DNA of 64,000 nucleotides from MED-G105 sp965263305 (GTDB lineage Bacteria > Pseudomonadota > Alphaproteobacteria > Caulobacterales > Parvularculaceae). Below the pieces are notes generated by a model. The model did not search any database and was not told the DNA's origin. It saw only the letters and a program-made list of their open reading frames with translations. The position numbers were made by a program, and so were the translations under genes. The stretch is from assembly GCA_965263305.1 (NCBI GenBank), contig OZ253666.1, positions 2,852,001 through 2,916,000 on the forward strand. Direction: 5' to 3'. The number at the start of each line of letters is the position of its first letter. The stretch's first letter is position 1. This document shows, piece after piece, positions 43,480-51,895 of this stretch.

Positions 43480-45051
43480 TTATTCGTCTTCTTGTAGGCG
43501 GGTTTTCTCATCGTCCTGGCGAAGAGTTTGTTCCTTATACCCACTCGCGCGTTCAGCGCTTGGAAAAAACAAGAACGCAAACATAAGGATGTAGCTCGCA
43601 TAGTCCCATGCCAGCGCTAACGCCCAGATATCTGAAAAGACGTTGGCGTTTTTTAAAACCGCATCCCGGGGGCCGATGGAAGACAAAGGCGCGACGCGTT
43701 CTTGTTCAAAAATTACTTTCTGGGTGCGGGAGATGCGTTTTTCCTCAACCGGCGCTTCATCCGGGGGGGCGAACCACTGTTGAAGGATCGCGATCCCTCT
43801 TTCTGGGGCTACTTCATCGGCCGATGGCAGCGGCTGCGGCGGCCGGTTACTGCGTTGTTTGCGGATAAGTGACTTAAGCGCTTTTTCGATTTCGCCGGCA
43901 TAGTTTTCGATGGCGGTTTCTTGGCGCGGATTCAGGCGCGCAGGGATCGGGTTTGCGCGGGCGAAACTAGCCAATTGTAGCTCTAGCAGTTGTTCAATGC
44001 GCCGGTCGCGGCGCCAACGGTTCAGCAAAACGGCGGTGTCGTTGAAGTCGCTTTCTAATTCGCGCTGCCAAAGATCGTAATTTTCAAAGGCGTTCGCGGC
44101 GAGTTTGACCTCTAAACGTTCAGCGGTGCTCGAACAAAATTGCGGATCGTACGGATTAACGCCAGTAGGGTCTGCGCCATCGATGATGCCAGCGACGGAT
44201 TGCTCCAATTCACCAAGCCATTGGGCGACACCGGTAAAGTACCCGGCGATGGGCCCGCGCCCCGCCTGGCCAGAGCGATCGCCGCGAATGGCTTCAGCGT
44301 CAGCGGCGCGCGTGACATCAGAGACCGCGAGGCGCAAATCCTCAAGGAACAAAAAGTCGCGCTGGCGATAAGACGTAATCCCCGCGCATTCATTCTGTAA
44401 ACGTTGCAGTTCGTTCGTGTAGGTAAAACGCACCGCATCAACACCGCCGACGCCCACGACTGTCGTCCAAGTGGAAACAAAAAACAGAATAAGGGCGAGG
44501 GTTGGGATGATGACAAAGAGCTTTATCGCGCGTTCGATGAAGGAAGCGATGTCCCGGATAAAGCCGGCGCCGAGGTCGCGGAACCAATCGCGCTCCCTCA
44601 CAAAGGCGGCGCCGCCAATCCAAATGGTTGCGGCGAGAAAAAACGTGAAGACGCCAAAAGCGGGGGGAAGGACGGCGTTGCGGAAAAAATCACTCGTCTC
44701 TTGCGAGGTCAGGAGCGAAAATCCGATCGCCGATGACACCGCCGAGAAAAACGCCGACGATGTGGCGACGATAACAAAAAGCCGATTGAAAAGAGAAGAG
44801 CCGTGAAGGCGCGGGGAACGAAAAATAAACGCCGCCACAAGGCTCAATAAAATAACGACAACTACGGACCCGGCCAGGAATGCCGGATTGGAAGCGGCGG
44901 CGTCCACGCCCTCGCTGATGCTCCTTGTCTGGGCAGCGGCGGGGGCTGTCATGCCGATCAATCCCCCGACCGAAAGCGTTCCGGCCAACGGTTGATTTAT
45001 TTCGAACGAATTCCGTTTTCCGGAAAAAGGTCTCAAGATACCTTGCCCCAC
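43480..45051 (-). CDS. Large membrane protein of unknown function
   Basis: The 523-residue product begins with a likely signal peptide ending APAAAQ (about 25-41). Helices follow at about 57-76, 90-112, 128-148 and 183-205, then a long soluble region (about 210-480) with charged helices and three cysteines. A last helix (about 480-500, YASYILMFAFLFF) and an acidic, coil-like end (EQTLRQDDEKTRLQEDE) close it. I recognise no domain. The start is GTG 45051; ATG 44952 would remove the signal-like segment and is possible. It lies 220 bp after the TonB-like gene on the same strand, so the two may work together. Confidence 0.6.
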   Translation of the reverse strand: MGQGILRPFSGKRNSFEINQPLAGTLSVGGLIGMTAPAAAQTRSISEGVDAAASNPAFLAGSVVVVILLSLVAAFIFRSPRLHGSSLFNRLFVIVATSSAFFSAVSSAIGFSLLTSQETSDFFRNAVLPPAFGVFTFFLAATIWIGGAAFVRERDWFRDLGAGFIRDIASFIERAIKLFVIIPTLALILFFVSTWTTVVGVGGVDAVRFTYTNELQRLQNECAGITSYRQRDFLFLEDLRLAVSDVTRAADAEAIRGDRSGQAGRGPIAGYFTGVAQWLGELEQSVAGIIDGADPTGVNPYDPQFCSSTAERLEVKLAANAFENYDLWQRELESDFNDTAVLLNRWRRDRRIEQLLELQLASFARANPIPARLNPRQETAIENYAGEIEKALKSLIRKQRSNRPPQPLPSADEVAPERGIAILQQWFAPPDEAPVEEKRISRTQKVIFEQERVAPLSSIGPRDAVLKNANVFSDIWALALAWDYASYILMFAFLFFPSAERASGYKEQTLRQDDEKTRLQEDE

Positions 45052-45271
45052 GGCTGCCCCCTTGTCTCCGCATTTTTTCTGCGCGGTTGCTTCTCCGAAA
45101 CGAAGGGTACAGTTTATGAGAGAATTGTCGAGGGGCCGCGATGCCCAATGCGTGACATCACCTAAATTTTACGCGGGGCTACCAAGTATCTCATTGCCGT
45201 TTTGGCATTTGTGCAAACTGTTGGGCGGCGAAGTGCGCGCCGCCCTATGTGTCAAATGAGTGTCGTTTGGC

Positions 45272-45847
45272 TTATTCTCCCAATTCAAAACGGAAGACAT
45301 ATCGCACATTCCGCTGTGGTGCTGGTTTACCGTCAACGACATCGGGCGTGTATTTCCACCGCTGTATCGTTTTCAACGCCTCGCGATTGAAACAACTATC
45401 CGCGGACGAAATAATTCTAGGGTTGATGACATCGCCATTTGAGGTGACATCGAATTCCACAACCACGGCGCCCTCGGCGTTTTTCGCGCGGCAGCGCTCT
45501 GGGTACTGCGGCGGAAAGGTTATTGCTGGTTTTGGGAAGTCGATTTTCGGGCCGCCGATTGGATCCGTTGGGTCGGGTGGTAACGGCCCTGAATCAATAA
45601 CGATAGGCCTGTCGTCATCGCGGAAATCCTCCGGAAACGTATCAACTGGCGGTGGTGGGTCAACGGGATCTGTTAGTTCTCCCGGTGGGGGCGGCGTCGT
45701 AGGTTCAACACGCTGCGCCGTTATAGGTGAAATTTCTGGTCGCTCGGTCGTGTCTACTCGAACAGGTTGCCGGATCATCGCCGACATTGCGAAAAAAATC
45801 AGTAATGTGATGACCGCCGCTATTGGAAGACCGAGTATCCATCTCAT
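45272..45847 (-). CDS. TonB-like energy transducer protein
   Basis: The 191-residue product has one N-terminal membrane helix (about 3-24) and a Pro/Asp-rich periplasmic linker (about 30-110, TPPPPGELTDPVDPPPPVDT type). The C-terminal TonB domain (about 115-190) has YPERCRAKNAEGAVVVEFDVTSNG in parts, and REALKTIQRWKYTP with PQRNVRYVFRFEL. TonB couples the proton gradient to outer-membrane transport; no exbB/exbD or receptor gene is nearby. AGGGG lies upstream of ATG 45847; a longer frame to 45937 has no better start. Two cysteines in the TonB domain (RCRAK, DSCFN) may form a disulfide. Confidence 0.85.
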   Translation of the reverse strand: MRWILGLPIAAVITLLIFFAMSAMIRQPVRVDTTERPEISPITAQRVEPTTPPPPGELTDPVDPPPPVDTFPEDFRDDDRPIVIDSGPLPPDPTDPIGGPKIDFPKPAITFPPQYPERCRAKNAEGAVVVEFDVTSNGDVINPRIISSADSCFNREALKTIQRWKYTPDVVDGKPAPQRNVRYVFRFELGE

Positions 45848-45987
45848 GGTGAGCCCCTTTGCTGTTGGGCGAATGGGAAGACCCTCCTTTCGCCGCACTT
45901 TGAATGCCGCGTTTTCGCGCGCGTCTCTTAAAGCCAAGCAACAGAGCGAAGGATAGGGGTAAATTATTTCGGCTGTAAATAGAAAAG

Positions 45988-46033
45988 CAAAAGAAAAACC
46001 GCCCAGTGTACACGTAAGTGAACTGGGCGGTTT
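45988..46033 (-). terminator. Rho-independent terminator of ahcY
   Basis: A 12-bp stem (45996-46007 with 46022-46033) has GCCCAGT arms. Read on the minus strand it is followed by a T-rich run (TTTTTCTTTT). It lies about 95 bp after the ahcY stop codon and separates it from the TonB-like gene. Confidence 0.88.
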
Positions 46034-46128
46034 ACTGTTATATTATCGCACAATAAAAATGCGGGGTAATGCAGATTGTGCAATGCGGCAGAGGAAGTCG
46101 CTTCCTCCCGCCGCAAGGGGTAATGCCA

Positions 46129-47532
46129 TCAGTAACGATAAGCGTCTGTCTTGAACGGGCCTTTTACATCGACACCGATGTAGTCGGCCTGTTCGCGGCT
46201 CAACTCGCTGAGTTGTGCGCCGACCTTGGCAAGGTGCAATGACGCAACTTTTTCATCAAGATGCTTCGGCAGGACATAAACTTCATTTTTGTATTGATCG
46301 CCTTTTGTCCAGAGCTCGATCTGGGCCAAAGTCTGGTTGGTGAAAGACGCTGACATCACGAAGGAAGGGTGTCCGGTGGCGTTACCGAGATTGAGAAGAC
46401 GCCCCTGGGAGAGAAGAAGCATACGCTTCCCATCAGGATAGGTGATCATATCCACCTGGTCCTTGACGTTGGTCCATTTGAAGTTCTTCAGGCCTTCGAC
46501 CTGAATTTCATTGTCGAAGTGGCCGATATTGCCGACGATCGCCATGTCTTTCAGGGCGCGCATATGATCGACGGTGAGAACATCTTTGTTGCCGGTGGCG
46601 GTGATGACGATGTCCGCCCGCGGCGCCGCCTCTTCCATGGTGACAACTTCAAAGCCATCCATCGCGGCTTGAAGTGCGCAAATCGGGTCGACTTCTGTGA
46701 CGAGAACCCGGGCGCCAGCGCCTTGTAGGGAAGCCGCTGAGCCTTTGCCGACATCGCCGTACCCGGCGACAACAGCGATTTTGCCGGCCATCATAACATC
46801 TGTACCGCGACGGATGCCATCAACGAGGGATTCTTTACAGCCGTATTTATTGTCGAATTTCGACTTGGTGACTGAGTCGTTCACATTGATTGCTGGGAAG
46901 GGAAGGGTGCCATTCTTTTGGCGTTGATATAGGCGCAGCACGCCCGTGGTTGTCTCTTCCGTCACGCCCTTAATGCTGGCTTTGACCTTTGAATACCAAC
47001 CAGGATTTTTTTTCAGGCGCCGCTTGATGGTGGCGAACAACGCCTCTTCTTCCTCGTTGCTCGGATTGTCGAGCACGGAAGGGTCCTTTTCGGCGTCAGC
47101 CCCCAGCAAAATAAGAAGGGTGGCATCACCACCATCGTCAAGGATCATGTTCGCCGGTTCGCCATTGGGCCATTCAAAGATTTTGTCGGCAAGATCCCAA
47201 TACTCTTCCAATGTCTCGCCCTTGAAGGCGAAGACGGGGGTGCCTTGGGCCGCGATGGCGGCGGCGGCGTGATCCTGGGTCGAATAGATGTTGCATGAAC
47301 ACCAACGGACTTCCGCGCCAAGGGATTGCAGCGTTTCAATCAAAACCGCCGTTTGAATGGTCATATGGAGGGAGCCGGCAATGCGTGCGCCTTTTAACGG
47401 CTGACTCGCGGCGTATTCTTCGCGCGTCGCCATCAATCCCGGCATTTCGGTTTCAGCGATGTCGATTTCTGTGCGGCCCCAATCGGCGAGGCTAATGTCT
47501 TTGACGTGATAATCGTGGTCGGGCGCGGCCAT
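46129..47532 (-). CDS. ahcY: Adenosylhomocysteinase
   Basis: AhcY splits S-adenosylhomocysteine into homocysteine and adenosine, closing the methyl cycle. The 467-residue product has GSLHMTIQTAVLIETL, EVRWCSCNIYSTQDHAAAAI in parts, NDSVTKSKFDN with the catalytic Lys, the NAD motif VAGYGDVGKGSAASL, and the C-terminal GPFKTDAYRY that closes the neighbouring subunit's site. The insertion around KKNPGWYSKVKASIKGVTEETTTGV is the usual bacterial one. GAGAGGAC lies before ATG 47532. A perfect palindrome upstream suggests repression linked to SAM-cycle control. Confidence 0.98.
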   Translation of the reverse strand: MAAPDHDYHVKDISLADWGRTEIDIAETEMPGLMATREEYAASQPLKGARIAGSLHMTIQTAVLIETLQSLGAEVRWCSCNIYSTQDHAAAAIAAQGTPVFAFKGETLEEYWDLADKIFEWPNGEPANMILDDGGDATLLILLGADAEKDPSVLDNPSNEEEEALFATIKRRLKKNPGWYSKVKASIKGVTEETTTGVLRLYQRQKNGTLPFPAINVNDSVTKSKFDNKYGCKESLVDGIRRGTDVMMAGKIAVVAGYGDVGKGSAASLQGAGARVLVTEVDPICALQAAMDGFEVVTMEEAAPRADIVITATGNKDVLTVDHMRALKDMAIVGNIGHFDNEIQVEGLKNFKWTNVKDQVDMITYPDGKRMLLLSQGRLLNLGNATGHPSFVMSASFTNQTLAQIELWTKGDQYKNEVYVLPKHLDEKVASLHLAKVGAQLSELSREQADYIGVDVKGPFKTDAYRY

Positions 47533-47625
47533 TTGGCTGTCCTCTCTTTTTAGCTTGGTAAAGCAATGGTGGAATCAATTCGTTGTGGCGGCTTATAGCA
47601 ACGGCCGTGGGTAACGCCAAGGCGC

Positions 47626-47645
47626 ATATAAAGAATTCTTTATAT
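47626..47645. promoter_or_regulatory. 20-bp perfect palindrome, candidate SAM-cycle operator
   Basis: The site reads ATATAAAG-AATT-CTTTATAT and is fully symmetric. It lies 94 bp upstream of ahcY and 104 bp upstream of the divergent BLUF gene. ArsR-family SahR repressors are known to bind AT-rich palindromes upstream of ahcY and other SAM-cycle genes and to respond to S-adenosylhomocysteine. The match to SahR is an inference from position and shape; no regulator gene is adjacent. Confidence 0.6.
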
Positions 47646-47748
47646 CGTTATGCGGTCGATATCCGCCTTGTTTGTCATTTTTAACAAATCGTTGGGAAGA
47701 ATAATCTAGTCTAAACCTTGGGATGAGAGAAAATGCGGAGGGGTAAAA

Positions 47749-48198
47749 TTGACATTAAAAACAATTATTTATGCAAGTTCCGCCGCCCAGGGTTTCGAAG
47801 AGGGCTCGTTATACAGCATCCTGGAATCCTCTCGGCGGAACAATTTGCGCTCAGGCGTCTCTGGCGTCCTCTTGTATGGCGATTGGAATTTTCTTCAGGT
47901 TTTGGAGGGTGAAGAAGACGCCGTTGACGCCACCTATGCCCGCATCATGAAAGATCCCCGACATCAACGTCTCATGTGCTTTTATGAAGGCGCGATCAAG
48001 CAGCGCGGATTTCCCGGGTGGGAGATGGGCTTTGAGCGTGCGCCAACGACTGCAGAGAACGGCCTATTCAAGTTGAGTTACGAGACACTTGAAAATCGTT
48101 TGAAGCCCGAGGTTTGCGACGAGGTGCAAACGCTATTGCGTACATTTTACGGAACCCTTGCCCCTCACCATGAAAAGAAGATCAAGACGAGCGCTTGA
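47749..48198 (+). CDS. Short BLUF-domain blue-light sensor
   Basis: BLUF domains bind FAD and change hydrogen bonding on blue light. The 149-residue product is a single BLUF domain plus two short helices. The flavin-site residues are all present: Tyr8 (TIIYAS), Asn32 (RRNN), Gln50 (NFLQVLEG), Trp91 and Met93 (WEMGF). There is no EAL or cyclase output domain, so signalling must go through a partner protein. The start is TTG, supported by GGAGGGG six bases upstream. It is divergent from ahcY, and followed 78 bp later by the DUF6491 gene. Confidence 0.93.
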   Translation: MTLKTIIYASSAAQGFEEGSLYSILESSRRNNLRSGVSGVLLYGDWNFLQVLEGEEDAVDATYARIMKDPRHQRLMCFYEGAIKQRGFPGWEMGFERAPTTAENGLFKLSYETLENRLKPEVCDEVQTLLRTFYGTLAPHHEKKIKTSA

Positions 48199-48276
48199 AC
48201 CCTTCTCAATCTCTAATTAATATTAACCATGGCTGGGAACCGTTTTCGTCTTTCTTGGAAATGAGAAAGGTCCACC

Positions 48277-48774
48277 ATGTCTTTTATCCTGCCGTTTCGT
48301 CATCTTTTCATTGCGATCGTTTTGATCGCCATGGGGTCGTTACTTTCGTCCACCGCTTCCATTGCGCAGAGCGATGAAGACGACGATGAGAGGAGTAGTC
48401 GCCCTGAACCGGTCAGTCGCATTTGTTTTGCTCGGAGCATAAATAACTTCCGCGCTGTTCGCGGCGAAGATGACGTTATCCTATTAGAGCGCGGCGTTAA
48501 TGACTGGTATCGTGTCTCGCTGCTTGGGGGGTGTTCCTATCGTCGTATTCGAACCGCGCAAGCGATCGGCATACGGAAATTCCCTGGAACTGGGTGCCTG
48601 AGAAAAGGGGATCAGATTATCCTCTCCGATAGTTTCACAAGCCGTGGCGGCGCTTCTCTTACGCAGTGCCGTGTCGTCGGTATGGCTCGAATTGATATCG
48701 ATACCTATCGGGGCATTCTGGATGATGATGAGCTGGAAGAACTAGAATATTTGGATGAGATCGACGAAAGCTGA
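48277..48774 (+). CDS. DUF6491 family secreted protein
   Basis: The 165-residue product has a signal peptide (about 1-30, ending SIAQ). An acidic stretch (SDEDDDERSS) follows. The DUF6491 pattern is seen: RICFARSINNFRAVRGEDDVILLERG in parts, YRVSLLGGCSYRRI, and a late C-L-R-K-G-D and QCRVVGMARID. Three or four conserved cysteines suggest disulfides. The function of the family is unknown. A GAGAAAGG ribosome-binding site precedes the ATG. The C-terminus is very acidic. Confidence 0.75.
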   Translation: MSFILPFRHLFIAIVLIAMGSLLSSTASIAQSDEDDDERSSRPEPVSRICFARSINNFRAVRGEDDVILLERGVNDWYRVSLLGGCSYRRIRTAQAIGIRKFPGTGCLRKGDQIILSDSFTSRGGASLTQCRVVGMARIDIDTYRGILDDDELEELEYLDEIDES

Positions 48775-48834
48775 TGGCAAGGCTTTAGCCCATTTCGTTT
48801 GCGTCGCAGGTTTCGGACAGGCGTCATCCCATCG

Positions 48835-49710
48835 TCAGCCCACTTCCTGTTGATGAATCGCCCTTAATCCATCCCGATAAGTAGGGTAGCCAAGCGTCAC
48901 GCCAAGCACATCCTTCATTTTTGCGTTGGAAACGCGTTTGTTGTCCGAATAAAAACTGCGCGCCATTTCTGAAAGCGATGCGTCTTCAAGGGATATAAAG
49001 GGCGGTGGCGCGACGCCAAGAAGGTCGCAGGCATACGTAATCACATCCTGGGGTGGCGTCGGCTCATCATCGGCAATGTTAAAGAGGTCGCCGGCGGTTG
49101 GTTGGTTCAAACTCGCAACGGTCGCGGCTGCAATATCATCAACATGGGCGCGGCTAAAAAACTGTGCTTCCTTGACAATGCGTTTTGCCGTTCCCGCCCG
49201 CACGGAGTCGAGGGCGGACCGCCCAGGGCCGTAAATGCCAGGTAGGCGTAAGACCACCGTAGGGGCGCCGGTCTGTTCGCCAAATTGACGCCAGGCCTGT
49301 TCCGCCGCCAGGCGTCGTCGGCCTCGTTCGCTTGTCGGATTCGGCCGTGTTGTTTCGCTAACCCATGCGCCGCCATGGTCGCCATAGACACCATTGGTCG
49401 ACAGGTAACCGATCCAGGCCGCGCGTTTCGGGGGCGCGTTTTGAACGATATCAAGGGCAGGGCAGGGTGTATTATCCGAATGGGCGCCGCGACCGGGCGG
49501 CGTCGAAATGAGGAGCGCCGTCGCCGCATCCAGAGCACCGCGCATCGCGGAAGCATCGTTCCATAACACCGGCTCGACGCCTTGTTTTTTAATGAAGGCT
49601 GCTTTGTCGGGCGATCGTGTCGCGCCGACGACGCGCCATCCATCGGTGATCGCCAGACGTGCGACCGCGCTGGCGGTGTACCCATGGCCCAAACAAAACA
49701 ACGTTCTCAT
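48835..49710 (-). CDS. NAD-dependent epimerase/dehydratase-like protein (YeeZ type)
   Basis: The 291-residue extended SDR has an altered nucleotide-binding motif GHGYTASAVARLA after TLFCL. It then has ALLISTPPG, the active-site block GYLSTNGVYGDHGGAWVSE, and RLPGIYGPGRSALD followed by FSRAHVDDIAAA. This is the YeeZ/YbjT-like group found in many proteobacteria; the substrate is unknown. The usual YxxxK is replaced by ERGRRRLAAEQAW, so it may not be an active dehydrogenase. GAGGGA lies just before ATG 49710. It is divergent from the next gene. Confidence 0.82.
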   Translation of the reverse strand: MRTLFCLGHGYTASAVARLAITDGWRVVGATRSPDKAAFIKKQGVEPVLWNDASAMRGALDAATALLISTPPGRGAHSDNTPCPALDIVQNAPPKRAAWIGYLSTNGVYGDHGGAWVSETTRPNPTSERGRRRLAAEQAWRQFGEQTGAPTVVLRLPGIYGPGRSALDSVRAGTAKRIVKEAQFFSRAHVDDIAAATVASLNQPTAGDLFNIADDEPTPPQDVITYACDLLGVAPPPFISLEDASLSEMARSFYSDNKRVSNAKMKDVLGVTLGYPTYRDGLRAIHQQEVG

Positions 49711-49779
49711 GCTGGTCCCTCGCATTGATGATATAGCTACTGGTGATTAGTATGAGCCGAACCTTCCACAAATGAATGG

Positions 49780-50304
49780 ATGAGATGGATGCATCACGTA
49801 AAGAGATATTTGTTTTTAACTGCGATGACGATAGGTGTTGTCATGGCTTTGCCCGCAAACGCCATTGAAGGTGTTTACAACACCGGTGTTTCTGATGATG
49901 AGGGCGATCAACAAAGTTTGGATGTGAAGTTCCACCCATGTGAGGGTGACGCAGCGCTGACATGCGCGACCGTTATTCATGTTCGCAATATGACGGACCC
50001 ACTTGTCCTGCCCGATGATCGACCCGTTATCGGTTTTACGATGATCAAGAACCTAAAGAAAAAAGGCGACGGGCGTTACCGTAAAGGGCGTATCAATGCG
50101 GTTGATGAATCGATCCGCAAGGGAAAGATGAAGTGGTATGGCGTGAAAGTTGATACCCGTGACGACGGTGCGCTTGAAGTGCGGGGTTGCGTCGCCAATG
50201 TTTGTCCACGTACGATGGTGTGGACCCCGGTTGATGCGGCGTCCGTCGCTGAAACGGTTTCCTCTGTTGGCGATGACGCAACGCCGGAGGAACCTTCCTT
50301 CTAG
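49780..50304 (+). CDS. DUF2147-like secreted protein (divergent)
   Basis: The 174-residue product has a signal peptide (through ALPANA). The mature part begins IEGVYNTG and shows a worn DUF2147 pattern: FHPCEG, an RPVIGFTMIKNLKKKGDGRYRKGRI segment in place of RPLLG...W.GG, and a late VRGCVANVCPRTMVW. The Trp and Y-D-P of the family are missing, so it is either a diverged paralogue of the protein at the left edge or a related secreted protein. ATG 49789 is an alternative start. It ends five bases before the thpR start, so the two are probably co-transcribed. Confidence 0.65.
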   Translation: MRWMHHVKRYLFLTAMTIGVVMALPANAIEGVYNTGVSDDEGDQQSLDVKFHPCEGDAALTCATVIHVRNMTDPLVLPDDRPVIGFTMIKNLKKKGDGRYRKGRINAVDESIRKGKMKWYGVKVDTRDDGALEVRGCVANVCPRTMVWTPVDAASVAETVSSVGDDATPEEPSF

Positions 50305-50309
50305 AATAT

Positions 50310-50845
50310 ATGACCAGAAGACTTTTCGTCGCCCTCTCGTTGCCTGAAGCGGTCAAAGACCGTCTCATTGATTTGCAAAGCAATTTAGAAGGGGCGCGGT
50401 GGCGCTACGCTGATGATTTTCACATTACCCTGGCGTTCATAGGGGAGTTGGCGGCGCCTGAAGCGAACGAGGCGGCCACTGCTTTGGCGGCGGCCACGAT
50501 TGGGGCGCCCTTTGATCTCTCTCTTAAGGGTGTCGGAAGCTTTGGCGACCCAAGGCCGCGCGCTGTGTGGGCGAAGGTCGACGCCAGTGAGCCGCTTCTC
50601 TTGCTCCAGAAAAAATCGATGTCGCGTTACGACGCGCCGGTTTTGATCTAGAGAAACGAAAATTCGTTCCCCATGTCACGCTTGCTTATCTGCCCCGGCT
50701 TCCCATGGACATGGTAGAGGCTTGGCGCGCCACCTATAATCTTTATCATGATGGACCGTTTATCATAGACCGTTTTCATCTCTACGAGTCTCATATCGGG
50801 CGCGGGGGCGCTCACTACGACATCATCGCCAGCTACGATCTATAG
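50310..50845 (+). pseudogene. thpR: RNA 2',3'-cyclic phosphodiesterase (ThpR), frameshifted
   Basis: ThpR opens 2',3'-cyclic phosphates on RNA and was once called 2'-5' RNA ligase. The first frame (50310-50651) gives TRRLFVALSLP and the first catalytic motif FHITLAFIG, then stops after 113 codons. The second half, in the -1 frame to the stop at 50843-50845, gives KFVPHVTLAYLPR with the second HxT motif and a normal C-terminus. The break is at six A's (50610-50615): one more A would rejoin both halves to about 178 residues. It is a recent mutation, a sequencing error or slippage-dependent. Its end overlaps the convergent LMW-PTP gene by six bases. Confidence 0.85.
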
Positions 50846-51310
50846 CGCTTCGCTTTCACGCTCGATATGGTCTAAAAAACCGTCGGCGGCGTTTTCTATC
50901 AAGGATAAGACGCGCTCAAATCCGTCATGACCACCGTAGTACGGGTCTGGTACTTCATGATCCTTGGTGTCGCCAAAATCTAAAAACAGTCTGACATCGC
51001 ATTCGCGGTTCGGCGGGGCCATGGCCAATAAATCGCCGAGATTACTTTCATCCATCGCGAGCACGTAATCGAACTCGTAGAAGTCAGCTAAATCAACTTG
51101 GCGGGCGCGTTGGTTGGTGAGGTCATAACGCCGCCGCGCCGCGCACTGGATCATGCGATTGTCGGGACGCGCGCCGGTATGCCAGGCGCCCGTGCCGGCG
51201 GAGTCGACAAATAAAGGCAATCCGCGTTCGGCGGCTTTTGCTTTCAATGCGCCCTCAGCCGCTGGCGATCGGCAAATATTGCCAAGGCAGACACAAAGGA
51301 CTTTTTTCAT
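50840..51310 (-). CDS. Low-molecular-weight protein-tyrosine phosphatase
   Basis: The 156-residue cytoplasmic enzyme dephosphorylates tyrosines by a cysteinyl intermediate. The P-loop is CLGNICRS with Cys8 and Arg14 after MKKVL. The general-acid motif is VPDPYYGG, and VDSAGTGAWHTGARPDNRM is typical. AMDESNLGDL carries the usual M-D-x-x-N. The upstream GTG/ATG frame to 51355 lacks family similarity; ATG 51310 is standard. Its last six bases overlap the broken thpR gene. No tyrosine kinase or polysaccharide genes are close by. Confidence 0.93.
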   Translation of the reverse strand: MKKVLCVCLGNICRSPAAEGALKAKAAERGLPLFVDSAGTGAWHTGARPDNRMIQCAARRRYDLTNQRARQVDLADFYEFDYVLAMDESNLGDLLAMAPPNRECDVRLFLDFGDTKDHEVPDPYYGGHDGFERVLSLIENAADGFLDHIERESEAL

Positions 51311-51895
51311 CGCACAAGCGCCCCGTCGGTGACCCATCTTACGGTTGTGGTTCATAGCACAGGGCCGAGGATTGCCGTCAAGATGTCGGTACCACGCCGG
51401 TTAGATGGGAAGTGTTATAAAAACTGTATACGAATAAAAATTCGACTTCTAAACCAACAACAATCAGCCCGCGCGGCGCTGCGCCGGCCGACCTCGTCAA
51501 CACTAAAATTCAGCCAAACCGCGAACCTAGCATTGAGGGTAGAAGGGCGACTTCTTGCGACAGATGGGTTGGCGCCGGGCCGCATACGATTCGGGTCGTT
51601 TGTTTTACTGTGGATGAGTTAGGTCCCGATACCCCGCTAAGGTTTTTCTTCACGAGCGAAGTTGTCCCGCAGAATTTATTCAAGGCAAGCGTGCATTAAT
51701 GGGTCGCCGGGGACAAATTTATCAATATTGTTTAAATTCAATATCAGATGTGACGTTCACACCGGAAATTGTGATCTACCAATTACAGTGGAGTGGTTTA
51801 ATTGCATTCATCATTCTCCTACATGTTGTCGCCAATCGGACGGTCGAAAAGATGTCAGTCCGATCATCATATTCGACGACATTGCGGAGAGAGAA
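51311..51895. other. Intergenic region, no gene recognised
   Basis: This 585-bp gap lies between divergent genes. The open frame running into the DUF1993 gene from 51662 has Cys-rich, non-conserved sequence and is not credible as coding. Parts near 51420-51460 and 51710-51790 are AT-rich and may be promoters. No hairpin or repeat of note was seen. Confidence 0.4.

Noticed and set aside
47533..47625. Possible SAM or SAH riboswitch in the ahcY leader
   Set aside because: I could not match the conserved core of any known SAM/SAH riboswitch; only the palindrome further upstream is convincing.
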